Source: Neobacillus bataviensis (GTDB lineage: Bacteria > Bacillota > Bacilli > Bacillales_B > DSM-18226). From it: DNA of 64,000 bases. The first letter of the stretch is position 1. Each line of letters starts with the position of its first letter. The stretch covers positions 1-64,000 of the forward strand of contig NZ_JAHXYW010000007.1 in NCBI RefSeq assembly GCF_019969725.1. The letters run 5' to 3'. Position numbers and translations under genes: made by a program. The notes below the pieces were generated by a model. The model had not been told where the DNA came from. It did not search any database and worked only from the letters and a program-made list of their open reading frames with translations. Positions 6,830 to 13,503 of the stretch are shown here, piece by piece.

Positions 6830-7270
6830 TCAATCCGTGTAACCATTTTCCTGTCTCCATTTTCGCATCCGTTCAGCCGCAGCCTTACGTCTTGTATCAC
6901 TTCGCTTAATTGATGTTTTGTAATTCTCTTCCGCTTTAGGAAACGATTTAAAGAATTCTTCCTGGCTTAAAGGAACAAGCGGTACATAATAGCCCTTTTC
7001 TGGAAAATCGATCAGCCCGACTTCCTTCAAGTCATCGAGATGTCCGCTTGTAGTGTCCGGCACCTTACCGTATTTGACGGATAAAGTTTCGACGGACGGA
7101 TATGCACATCCATCCTGCGGATTGTAGTAATCGATAATTAACGCATATAAAAATAACTTGCCGGCGTTCATTTTATCGTGATGAACGTAATGCCTGGTGT
7201 CGCTTGGTAGCGGTATAAAATGTTTCCCTCCTTCCGTTGGCGAAGTTTTGTCGTAAACCTTTCTTTCCAT
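6830..7270 (-). CDS. Winged-helix (HTH_36-type) replication initiator-like protein
   Basis: 146 residues, with GGAGGGG before ATG 7270. Residues about 35-100 read as a HTH_36 winged helix: AGKLFLYALIIDYYN, then CAYPSVETLSVKYGKV, then SGHLDDLKEVGLIDF, followed by a wing. This domain is common in plasmid and phage replication initiation proteins. The C-terminus is basic (RRKAAAERMRKWRQ). Downstream lies a repeat-rich 235-base gap and upstream a gene-free 366-base stretch, both possible origin DNA. The alternative is a transcription regulator. Confidence 0.65.
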   Translation of the reverse strand: MERKVYDKTSPTEGGKHFIPLPSDTRHYVHHDKMNAGKLFLYALIIDYYNPQDGCAYPSVETLSVKYGKVPDTTSGHLDDLKEVGLIDFPEKGYYVPLVPLSQEEFFKSFPKAEENYKTSIKRSDTRRKAAAERMRKWRQENGYTD

Positions 7271-7636
7271 TTCGTATCCCCTCCGTTAAATTTTGATTTT
7301 GAACGCGGGCGAGCCGCGGAGAAACCCTACATTAATAAATAAGGATGAGCAGACGAATCCGCGCAGGTCATTTTAGCAAGGATACTGTCAACCCCTTTAG
7401 AATCGGGCTCTTCAATTAAAAAAATTTTTCTATTCAAGTAGATTGCCGTGGCTGTTTCCGTTTTCGGACAAATTTGTTTACACTATTTATGACGCATTAG
7501 CATACATATCCGCGCAGCCTCCTACTACGTATGTCGCATGAGATTGTGAAATCGGACGCTTTTTCGGGAATTGTAACAAAAATGTAATAAAAAATAGACC
7601 GCCTTCCATTCCAGGAAAACGATCTATCTTCGTTAT
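7271..7636. other. Gene-free 366-base region with a direct repeat; possible origin or promoter region
   Basis: No coding frame is supported. ATCCGCGCAG occurs twice (7357-7366 and 7508-7517). A long A/T tract (about 7419-7430), several GC-rich patches and the terminator of the 7637 gene at its right side are the visible features. The position between the transfer-like genes and the replication gene would suit a replication origin or oriT, but no nick site can be identified. Confidence 0.45.
7589..7627 (-). terminator. Intrinsic terminator after the transfer-like gene run
   Basis: ATAGA (7594-7598) pairs with TCTAT (7623-7627), extended by CG pairs and TCC/GGA inside. On the minus strand a T run follows. 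It ends the operon that begins at the translocase gene. Confidence 0.65.
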
Positions 7637-7939
7637 TTAGCCGACATCCAATGCCGCTAATACTTCTTCAATTCCAAGCGTAACATTTAACGATTGTCTC
7701 AGCTCGTAGCCTTTTCGAATGGCCCAATCATATTGTTCGTTAACTTTGCCGACCTCAGCCCGCAGCATATTATAAACCGGCATAAGCTTCGCCAGTTCAT
7801 CCTTGATAACACGACGGTACTGGAGCGTTTCTTTTAATTGCTTTTCGTTAGTAAAAGAAGAATACTCCGACAAATAAGCCTGAGTCATTTTTATTTGACG
7901 ATTAATAAGCCATAAATCATCGTACCTATCGCAGCCCAT
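7637..7939 (-). CDS. Hypothetical 100-residue helical protein
   Basis: Starts at ATG 7939 with AAAGGCGG at good spacing, overlapping the 3' end of the M23 peptidase gene by 49 bases; an internal Met at 7888 has no site. The protein is almost entirely helical and Leu/Glu/Lys-rich, with possible coiled coil in the middle (TQAYLSEYSSFTNEKQLKETL). No known family. It is the last gene of the translocase operon. Confidence 0.6.
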   Translation of the reverse strand: MGCDRYDDLWLINRQIKMTQAYLSEYSSFTNEKQLKETLQYRRVIKDELAKLMPVYNMLRAEVGKVNEQYDWAIRKGYELRQSLNVTLGIEEVLAALDVG

Positions 7940-8493
7940 GTTGCACCGCCTTTACTAAGAATCCTAACAAGAGCATACACGCCACCGCTAACAACGGCGA
8001 TAACGGGGAATGCCACAATAAAATCCGCAAGATAATCAGTAAAGCCGTCAATGGTAATTTCCGATACTTTTTCACGTAATAACCCCCATATTTGCGTTAT
8101 TGGTCCGTTAATCCAATTTACATTCGCTACTTTATCAGCAAGGTGAGTCGGATCGAGCCAGCTCCCATCGGTCGCCTTCATTCCGAGATGCAAATGCGGT
8201 CCCGTCGAATTCCCCGTATTGCCGCTGAGTCCGATAATTTCTCCAGCATGAACGTGTTCACCTATCCGCGCCTTTACTTCGTTCATATGGCCGTAAATAA
8301 GCTGCGTACCGTCGTCGAGTTTAATCGATAGCCCTTTGCCGATATTAGCTGAGCCGTCATAAATACGGTCGACTACACCCTCGCCTAGCGCCCTGAGCGT
8401 CGTTCCTTCAGTTATCGCGATGTCAACGCCAGTATGAGGCGTTTTATGGACCGCATCGACCGCGCCAAATTTACTTGTTATCCGGACTATCAT
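7891..8493 (-). CDS. M23 metallopeptidase with two C-terminal membrane segments
   Basis: 200 residues. The LytM/lysostaphin-type catalytic domain covers about residues 5-115. Zinc ligands are visible: H20 and D24 in HTGVD, and H102 in HLHLG; H69 in YGHM is also conserved. Two hydrophobic segments follow (about 157-177 and 183-199). There is no N-terminal signal peptide, so export would rely on the C-terminal anchors, an unusual layout. M23 enzymes often open the wall locally in Gram-positive conjugation. The gene overlaps the VirB2-like gene upstream by 4 bases and the next gene downstream, within one operon. Confidence 0.85.
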   Translation of the reverse strand: MIVRITSKFGAVDAVHKTPHTGVDIAITEGTTLRALGEGVVDRIYDGSANIGKGLSIKLDDGTQLIYGHMNEVKARIGEHVHAGEIIGLSGNTGNSTGPHLHLGMKATDGSWLDPTHLADKVANVNWINGPITQIWGLLREKVSEITIDGFTDYLADFIVAFPVIAVVSGGVYALVRILSKGGATWAAIGTMIYGLLIVK

Positions 8494-8924
8494 AGCGCCT
8501 TCATCGCCTCTACGAGAATGTTAAGAACCATTGGTGTCATCTGTACGAGCACGTATCCAAGGCCTGCGCCTTGCATCATGCTAAAGCCCTTCTCCTTATT
8601 GCCGATCATAATGAAGAGTGCTCCGCCAAGTACAACGACCATTGCAACCGGATAAGCTAGCGCCTGGATAAGAGTAACTAACGGATCAAATGCGTGAACC
8701 ATTCTGCCGTACATTGCGCTAGTGGCTGCCGCTGCAGATACCGGAATCGCTTCGGCCGCGAATGCCGCCTTAACTTTCAAGAATGGCGCAACTGCTAACG
8801 GAATTAAGATGCCAGTTTCTAAGAATGCCTTCTTTTCCTTTTCGGTTAAACCTTGCGCGACGTCGCGCACATCCTTATTCATAAACTCCTTAATGGAATA
8901 AACCTCTTCTTTGCGTCTAAACAT
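8490..8924 (-). CDS. VirB2/TrbC-like small membrane protein
   Basis: 144 residues. A charged N-terminus of about 36 residues leads to a hydrophobic stretch ending in a signal-peptidase-like AFA-AEA site (about 55-58). Two further membrane segments follow at about 88-107 and 118-138 around a short charged loop (GNKEKG). A long leader, a cleavage site and two transmembrane helices are the layout of VirB2/TrbC pilin-like components of type IV secretion. This assignment rests on topology only. It sits between the Replic_Relax-like gene and the M23 peptidase, consistent with a transfer apparatus. Confidence 0.6.
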   Translation of the reverse strand: MFRRKEEVYSIKEFMNKDVRDVAQGLTEKEKKAFLETGILIPLAVAPFLKVKAAFAAEAIPVSAAAATSAMYGRMVHAFDPLVTLIQALAYPVAMVVVLGGALFIMIGNKEKGFSMMQGAGLGYVLVQMTPMVLNILVEAMKAL

Positions 8925-8939
8925 GCTGATTTCCCCTTC

Positions 8940-9554
8940 CTATGCGTTAAAATCCGCCATTGTAAATACTTGCGTCTGAAGCCCTTCGCTTAATTTCAAT
9001 AATTCTTGTCGCCTGTGCTCCGTCGTTGTAATCCAGATAAATTTAGGCGCCATCATTCCGAAAGCAAGCCGCTCTTTTAATATCCGATACCGCACAATTT
9101 TCGCATGATTCTTTTTCATCGTTTGCGTGTTATCGACCTCGACTATTACGTATTGATCGCCTTTTTTAAAGAGAGCATCCGGAACACATACGACCTTATC
9201 CTTCTTGGTCTTTCCTTCGCTTACAATTCGCACCTCATTCTTCCAACTTGGCGGGCAGCCATAGTCGATATAAATATAGTTGCGCATTATATAGTGCTGC
9301 ACATTGCCGGTGCTCTTTCGGACCTTATCGCAGTTAACGACTGCCCGCCCTTTTGCGTTAAGATAATAAATGTTCTCACCGCTTCGCATCACGCTTACAT
9401 ATTCCTCCATTTGCTTTAAGACGCGCTGAGCATTCCGGTCGCTTTTTAAATTGTGCAAGCGCTGAATTTGGCTCCGCGTCAGATAGTCAAGTTTCTTCAA
9501 ATCGAGTAGTATAGCTTCCTCCCTTTTCTGGCGTTTCCTTTCTGAGTGGTACAT
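8940..9554 (-). CDS. Replic_Relax-family protein (replication-relaxation)
   Basis: 204 residues. The N-terminal winged helix (about 12-70: EEAILLDLKKLDYLTRSQIQ ... YYLNAKGR) is followed by a nuclease-like core with PD at 125-126, E-V-D at 139-141 and a following Lys, as in PD-(D/E)XK folds. I match it from memory to the Replic_Relax family, found on plasmids and integrative elements and named for plasmid replication and relaxation. AAGGAGG precedes ATG 9554, which overlaps the translocase gene by 68 bases. A role in element DNA processing or recruitment to the translocase is inferred. Confidence 0.75.
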   Translation of the reverse strand: MYHSERKRQKREEAILLDLKKLDYLTRSQIQRLHNLKSDRNAQRVLKQMEEYVSVMRSGENIYYLNAKGRAVVNCDKVRKSTGNVQHYIMRNYIYIDYGCPPSWKNEVRIVSEGKTKKDKVVCVPDALFKKGDQYVIVEVDNTQTMKKNHAKIVRYRILKERLAFGMMAPKFIWITTTEHRRQELLKLSEGLQTQVFTMADFNA

Positions 9555-10800
9555 AACGTTCCTCCTTACGCGGTCTGATTCGTATTAACGGCTTTACGGT
9601 CTTATCGATAATTTCATCGCTTATATAATAAGCCTGCATTTGCGTACAACGGTTGCGTTTATAGATGGCCCTTCCTTGTATTAGCGGTAAGTCCTCCGCT
9701 CCGCCTTCGTCTAATACAACGGTGCTTGCTGTCGCAGTATCGACCGGCAGACAAATACGAGTAATTAGGTTTCGCTTAACTTGACTGCTTACCGTTTCAG
9801 CCGTTGGATACTGCGTGCAATATAAGAGCCGTATACCGCTAGCTCTTCCGCGCCTGGCAATATCCTTTATTAAGTTCTCACATTCGATTTTTAGCGCCTT
9901 TTCCTCCCGATCCTGTTCGCCTGAGCTGCTTAATTCTGCCGATTCATCGATTATTACGAAATGCCTCTTGGTTACGCCTAAAGCCTTTACGTTCTTTTTG
10001 CCAGTGCTCCGCAGTTTATTAAACATGCGCTCCATTTCGTCCTTAACGTTTTCCAGTGCCGTCTTAGCCTCTTCCGCATTGGTTGCGAAGTTCTTTACTT
10101 GCGGCAGATTTTCGTAAATGCCGAACTCGAGGCCGCCTTTTAAGTCGATCAGTGTAAACTCGACGTCTTCCGGTTGATTCGAAAGCAGCACCGTGATAAT
10201 GACGTTTAGAATGTTGCTCTTGCCCATATCCGTAGCTCCACCAATCAAAATATGCGGACCCTTTTCGAAATCATGGACGACCTGACCTTTAAGCGTCACA
10301 CCGAGCGGCACCTGCCACGATTTAGCGGCCTTAATAATTTCCGGTGTAAGATCGTAACTTTGCTGAAGCCCTTCGTCATAAACGCGCATGATAAGCATGC
10401 CGTCGTATTCCATCTCGATTTCCTTACTCAGCTGGACGCGGTTCTCTAATATCGCCCGGATTTGCTTCGGCAAGGTAGCGTCAAATTTCAGATTGCGGAA
10501 GTCTTTTAAATTGATCCGCCTGGCACTGCGATTATTGAGGCCGTCTTTAAATTTGCCGTGCTTATCGACGAAATCTTTCAGCTCGAGCCCTAGCGGAATC
10601 TTAAAGACATATTCCGTATATTTGCCGGCCTTATTATAGTTGCGTCGATAGAGGCGCATCTTATCGTCCTTTTTGTACAGGCCGCAGTTCTCCGCAATCT
10701 TGAGAATCTTATCGCTGTCGTCGTTCAAGTTCGTCTTATAATAGTAACTTGCGCCCAGCACTCCGAGCATGCTGCCGGTGGTCAATACTTCGAATAACAA
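9487..10800 (-). CDS. FtsK/SpoIIIE-type DNA translocase (conjugation coupling-like ATPase)
   Basis: 437 residues. One short hydrophobic N-terminal segment (about 8-20) anchors the protein. The FtsK/SpoIIIE domain has Walker A GGATDMGKSN (187-196), the LIDLKGG sequence (217-223), Walker B FVIIDE (281-286) and ARRGRASGI. It would pump element DNA through the membrane, like ConQ of ICEBs1, TcpA, or TraB of actinomycete elements. The likely start is TTG 10800, with AAGGAG 9 bases upstream. It heads an operon with the Replic_Relax, VirB2-like and M23 genes. A DNA-packaging role is less likely because no capsid genes are present. Confidence 0.85.
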   Translation of the reverse strand: MLFEVLTTGSMLGVLGASYYYKTNLNDDSDKILKIAENCGLYKKDDKMRLYRRNYNKAGKYTEYVFKIPLGLELKDFVDKHGKFKDGLNNRSARRINLKDFRNLKFDATLPKQIRAILENRVQLSKEIEMEYDGMLIMRVYDEGLQQSYDLTPEIIKAAKSWQVPLGVTLKGQVVHDFEKGPHILIGGATDMGKSNILNVIITVLLSNQPEDVEFTLIDLKGGLEFGIYENLPQVKNFATNAEEAKTALENVKDEMERMFNKLRSTGKKNVKALGVTKRHFVIIDESAELSSSGEQDREEKALKIECENLIKDIARRGRASGIRLLYCTQYPTAETVSSQVKRNLITRICLPVDTATASTVVLDEGGAEDLPLIQGRAIYKRNRCTQMQAYYISDEIIDKTVKPLIRIRPRKEERYVPLRKETPEKGGSYTTRFEET

Positions 10801-11073
10801 ATCGCCACGCTCCTTCCTTAATCACGTAGTGATAGTTGTAATAGATACGCATAGTGGAAGCGAATAATAGGACTGTTCATGTCGAAAGGATAGAGGCGAC
10901 TTTCTACCCTTCGCCCTTCCGTGATGCTGCCGATTGTTAATGCGTATAGTAGAGTCTATGGGAATTCCGCCCAATATTGCAGGTCCATACCAAAATTTTG
11001 TGCAAAATATCTCCGCGAATTTGTGAAAGGATAAGGACGAGACGTGTCGAATTATATACGTAGGTGATCTACT
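10801..11073. promoter_or_regulatory. Divergent intergenic region between translocase and Xre regulator
   Basis: This gap drives the translocase operon leftward and a regulator rightward, so it should hold both promoters. It contains the palindrome ATCACGTAGTGAT (10821-10833) and CAAAATTTTG near 10993-11002. I could not assign clean -35/-10 pairs. An operator for the adjacent Xre protein is likely by position. Confidence 0.45.
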
Positions 11074-11274
11074 ATGATAATTAGCGTAATAGGCGAACGG
11101 ATAAAAGAGTCGGGATATAGACGGGACCATATTCAGAAACATATGGAAGTTTCGCGGAATACCCTATCGAATTGGTGTACGGGGAAAACGTACCCTACTG
11201 CACCGCAATTATTTAAACTGGCGGCATTGTTAGGCGTGAAAGTGGACGATTTATATAGATTTGAAGCGGAATAA
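11074..11274 (+). CDS. Xre-family helix-turn-helix regulator
   Basis: 66 residues, nearly all a Cro/C1-type helix-turn-helix (IGERIKESGYRRDHIQKHM, then VSRNTLSNWCTGKTYPTAPQLFKLAALLGVKVDDLY). AGGTGATC lies upstream of ATG 11074. It is one of the few plus-strand genes of the element and is divergent from the translocase operon, the usual place for a switch controlling transfer or excision. It might repress the leftward operon. Confidence 0.8.
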   Translation: MIISVIGERIKESGYRRDHIQKHMEVSRNTLSNWCTGKTYPTAPQLFKLAALLGVKVDDLYRFEAE

Positions 11275-11331
11275 CGTTGTACTACCCATATCTCACCATT
11301 TATGGTAAATTTACCTAGGGGAGGTGTTGAT

Positions 11332-11514
11332 ATGAGTTTAAGAAATAGCGTTCGAGTAACTGTTATCGATCCTAAAGATGACCACTATACAAGAGAAGGA
11401 ACCGTAGAAGAAGTTAGCGGCAGCATGGTTACAATAAGATTAGACGGTGACATAGGCAATTACGTTTATTCATCTAACCAATTAGAAGAAATTGACTCTG
11501 AAAACGCAGATTAA
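11332..11514 (+). CDS. Hypothetical 60-residue beta-barrel-like protein
   Basis: Starts at ATG 11332 with GGGGAGGTG upstream; an earlier in-frame ATG at 11302 lacks a site. The sequence alternates hydrophobic and polar residues (VRVTVIDPKDDHYTREGTVEEV, shown in part; then MVTIRLDGD), which looks like an SH3/KOW-type small barrel. A terminator follows directly. Function unknown; perhaps an RNA- or DNA-binding accessory. Confidence 0.6.
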   Translation: MSLRNSVRVTVIDPKDDHYTREGTVEEVSGSMVTIRLDGDIGNYVYSSNQLEEIDSENAD

Positions 11515-11523
11515 TAAGAAAGG

Positions 11524-11547
11524 CCCCGTCTTAATAGGCGGGGTTTT
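11524..11547 (+). terminator. Intrinsic terminator after the 60-residue gene
   Basis: CCCCG (11524-11528) pairs with CGGGG (11539-11543), followed by TTTT. The short GC-rich stem lies right after the stop codon region. Confidence 0.65.
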
Positions 11548-11652
11548 AATGTCATATTGGAAGTAGCGAATGTCACGGAACTGTCAATATTAATAGCGGG
11601 AATCATCCTACCTTAGCCGAATACTTTAACGTAGGAAGCGAGGTGAATGCGG

Positions 11653-11829
11653 ATGCCTGTGAAGATACGAGAGATCGGTACGGTTAGGATTGCTACATAT
11701 CAGATTGATAACGGAAATTACGAAGCGCTAGTAACGGATTATGAGAATGGGATCGGAGTAATTGGATGCGGTGAAAGCGAAGAAGCTGCGATTGATAATG
11801 CTTTCGAGTCGGCAGAAATTCCGAAGTAG
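11653..11829 (+). CDS. Hypothetical 58-residue protein, HicB-like in pattern
   Basis: GAGGTG lies 7 bases before ATG 11653; the ATG at 11647 is too close to that site. The protein reads as strands IREIGTVRIATYQI, YEALVTDYENGIGVIGCGES and a helix EEAAIDNAFESA. That order recalls a HicB antitoxin partial RNase H fold, but no HicA toxin gene is adjacent. No firm family call. Confidence 0.55.
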   Translation: MPVKIREIGTVRIATYQIDNGNYEALVTDYENGIGVIGCGESEEAAIDNAFESAEIPK

Positions 11830-11881
11830 TTAGCGTTGAGGCGTCTGGCTTTCGTTGAGTCGGGCGCTATTTTTACGAAAT

Positions 11882-11909
11882 AAAAAACGGAGAGCAAATT
11901 ACTCTCCGT
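11882..11909 (-). terminator. Intrinsic terminator of the 61-residue minus-strand gene
   Basis: An 8-bp stem (11887-11894 with 11902-11909) and 7-base loop are followed on the minus strand by a T run. The gene's stop codon (11899-11901) lies at the loop, as for the ligase. Confidence 0.75.
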
Positions 11910-12084
11910 CTGTTACTACGATTTCGTATCCGTGTGGTTTTAGTTTATCGGATAACTCACGCGACACAATATAAAACGTGCGGCCGTTATCGCTTACGAC
12001 TAATTCATCTGGACTCTTATCGACTCGGGCTTCGATTAGGTTGTCGTAAGGAAAACGTAATCCGAGTAATTCTGAAATGTTCAT
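11899..12084 (-). CDS. Hypothetical 61-residue protein
   Basis: CAGGGGGTG precedes ATG 12084. The protein has mixed strand and helix (ARVDKSPDELVVSDNGRTFY, then IVSRELSDKLKPHGYEIVV). No cysteines, signal or membrane segment. It is a single-gene unit with its own terminator. Convergent with the 58-residue plus-strand gene. No family recognised. Confidence 0.6.
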   Translation of the reverse strand: MNISELLGLRFPYDNLIEARVDKSPDELVVSDNGRTFYIVSRELSDKLKPHGYEIVVTDGE

Positions 12085-12794
12085 GTTTTCACCCCCTGTT
12101 ATAATATCAGAATTTTCGGGAATGTAAAGATATTTTAGACACCTGAGTTAGAAAAATTGTGCGCTAATTAGAGTCGTCAAATGACAGGCTTTTTGGACGT
12201 GGGCTTGGGGAAATTCATATTATTCCTATTGGATATTAAATCGTAATCATCACGAATGTATAACGATGAATCAATATTCAACAAAACTGCGTAAAATATA
12301 GATTATCTGCAATTATGCGATATCAGATCGTTGTTATATCAACGTTAAATCGTTACGCAGATAAAGGCGATATGCACTATCCTATACATCCGTATACTGG
12401 CGCGGTTATGCCGGCATTATTGCGGAGTATTTCCCGGTATTAATGCATAACGACTAAGCGGTCGATATTGTAACTGCGGCATGCCTACCGTTATGATCCG
12501 GCCTACCCCGTGAGTTCTGGACCACCTTCCGCCCCAGGCGCTTCGTGCTGATGATATTGCGAATATGTAACGTTTTGACCAGACGAAAGGCGCACCGCCA
12601 TATCCCCGACAGTAGGCCTTCGTATCCTTCGGTACCTTACGCAACCTAACCCGCCTATTCTTCGTTATGCCTAGTTCCTTCTATTATATATCCGAGTATT
12701 ACACTAGGTAATGTCGGTATTAACTAACGCACCCGATTTCTCTTTGTATATTTTATCGCTTATGATAAACGATAGATATAGGGAGGTTAGATGT
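12085..12794. other. 710-base region without supported genes; structured, possible origin or non-coding RNA
   Basis: The right half (about 12400-12660) is GC-richer than its surroundings. Inverted repeats include CTGCGTAA (12287-12294) with TTACGCAG (12353-12360) and a nested CGTTG/CAACG hairpin near 12330-12345. Short words such as CGTTA, CGATA and TATCG recur. The only longer frame (minus strand, 12417-12644) has no ribosome-binding site. A replication or transfer origin or a structured RNA is possible; nothing decides. Confidence 0.45.
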
Positions 12795-12884
12795 ATGTCC
12801 AAGCTCAACGATATATTGTTATGGTTAGTATGTCTGTTTATGGGTATCTACTTCGTATATATTATTTTTACTATGGAGCGATGA
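12795..12884 (+). CDS. 29-residue single-membrane-segment protein
   Basis: GGGAGG (12781-12786) lies 8 bases before ATG 12795. The peptide begins MSKLNDILLWLVCLF and is one hydrophobic helix with a short charged end (MER). The optimal ribosome-binding site supports expression. Such peptides can be toxins, membrane-complex subunits or phage-like micro-proteins. A frame from ATG 12791 is less well spaced. Confidence 0.5.
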   Translation: MSKLNDILLWLVCLFMGIYFVYIIFTMER

Positions 12885-12893
12885 AGTTTCCGA

Positions 12894-13232
12894 TTAACTA
12901 ACGACCTTCACTCCGACAACCATATCGAAAGCCACCCGCTCAATCTCACACGCCTTTACTTCTATCCGCAGCTCATGCGTTATAGGATCCACGTAATGAA
13001 TGCGGCCAACTATCTCCGTAGTAAAGCCGTCAGACCACACGCTAAGCCTCACAGAATGGCCGTATTCCATTGCGTAGGCTATCCGTAGGTCAAACTCTTC
13101 CGCTTGGTATTCGTCTAATTTCGGCTTTGCTAAGCGCTCCTGGTCCTTAAACATTTCACGTTGCATAGCAAACCCTTCCGGCATAAACGACGCTGGATTC
13201 CATTTAATTTTACCGCGATCACGTATCGCCAT
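12894..13232 (-). CDS. YolD-like protein, SOS-regulated
   Basis: 112 residues from ATG 13232 (GAGGTG 6 bases upstream). It matches the YolD-like family: an N-terminal RDRGKIKWNPASFMPEG motif, then a central helical part and a beta-rich end (GRIHYVDPITHELRIE). YolD proteins usually sit next to a UvrX/UmuC Y-family polymerase and are SOS-induced; no polymerase gene is adjacent here. A LexA box lies between the promoter hexamers. The gene is flanked by two plus-strand micro-genes for membrane peptides. A role in DNA-damage tolerance or element induction is inferred. Confidence 0.8.
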   Translation of the reverse strand: MAIRDRGKIKWNPASFMPEGFAMQREMFKDQERLAKPKLDEYQAEEFDLRIAYAMEYGHSVRLSVWSDGFTTEIVGRIHYVDPITHELRIEVKACEIERVAFDMVVGVKVVS

Positions 13233-13249
13233 AAAAATCACCTCGATAT

Positions 13250-13281
13250 TATTATACACGAACAAACGTTCTGTATGTAAA
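13250..13281 (-). promoter_or_regulatory. LexA-controlled promoter of the YolD-like gene
   Basis: CGAACAAACGTTCT (13259-13272) matches the Bacillus LexA box CGAAC-N4-GTTYC at all but the last base. On the minus strand a TATAAT -10 (13250-13255) lies just downstream and a TTTACA-like -35 just upstream, so LexA binding would block RNA polymerase directly. Confidence 0.8.
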
Positions 13282-13342
13282 TGAAAACTTTTTAATAAAA
13301 AGGAAATACTAATCTTCATCACATTGTTTAAGGAGAAAGTAA

Positions 13343-13474
13343 ATGCTCGATTGGATTTATTATCATGTTATTAATACCGTTTATACCCTATTGTTTGTTT
13401 TGTCATCAATGACTTTTACTTTGATTTATTTGGCATATAGGGCTTTTAAGGAAGATAATATGACAAACAAATGA
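13343..13474 (+). CDS. 43-residue single-membrane-segment protein
   Basis: AAGGAG lies 7 bases before ATG 13343. The peptide starts MLDWIYYHVINTVYTLLFVL and has one long hydrophobic helix followed by a charged tail (YRAFKEDNMTNK). Divergent from the YolD-like gene. Function unknown; small membrane proteins next to element regulators are often toxins or exclusion factors. Confidence 0.55.
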   Translation: MLDWIYYHVINTVYTLLFVLSSMTFTLIYLAYRAFKEDNMTNK

Positions 13475-13502
13475 AAAACGCCACCGGTTAAGGTGACGCA
13501 TG
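13475..13502 (-). terminator. Intrinsic terminator of the integrase gene
   Basis: On the minus strand CGTCACC pairs with GGTGGCG (one G-T pair) around TTAACC, followed by TTTTT, immediately after the integrase stop codon. Confidence 0.7.
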
Positions 13503-13503
13503 G

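Noticed and set aside
10822..11142. 106-codon minus-strand frame between the translocase and Xre genes
   Set aside because: It spans the divergent promoter region, overlaps the Xre gene and has low-complexity composition without a start signal.
12417..12644. 75-codon minus-strand frame in the gene-free region
   Set aside because: TTG start without a clear ribosome-binding site and no recognisable pattern; DNA structure better explains the region.
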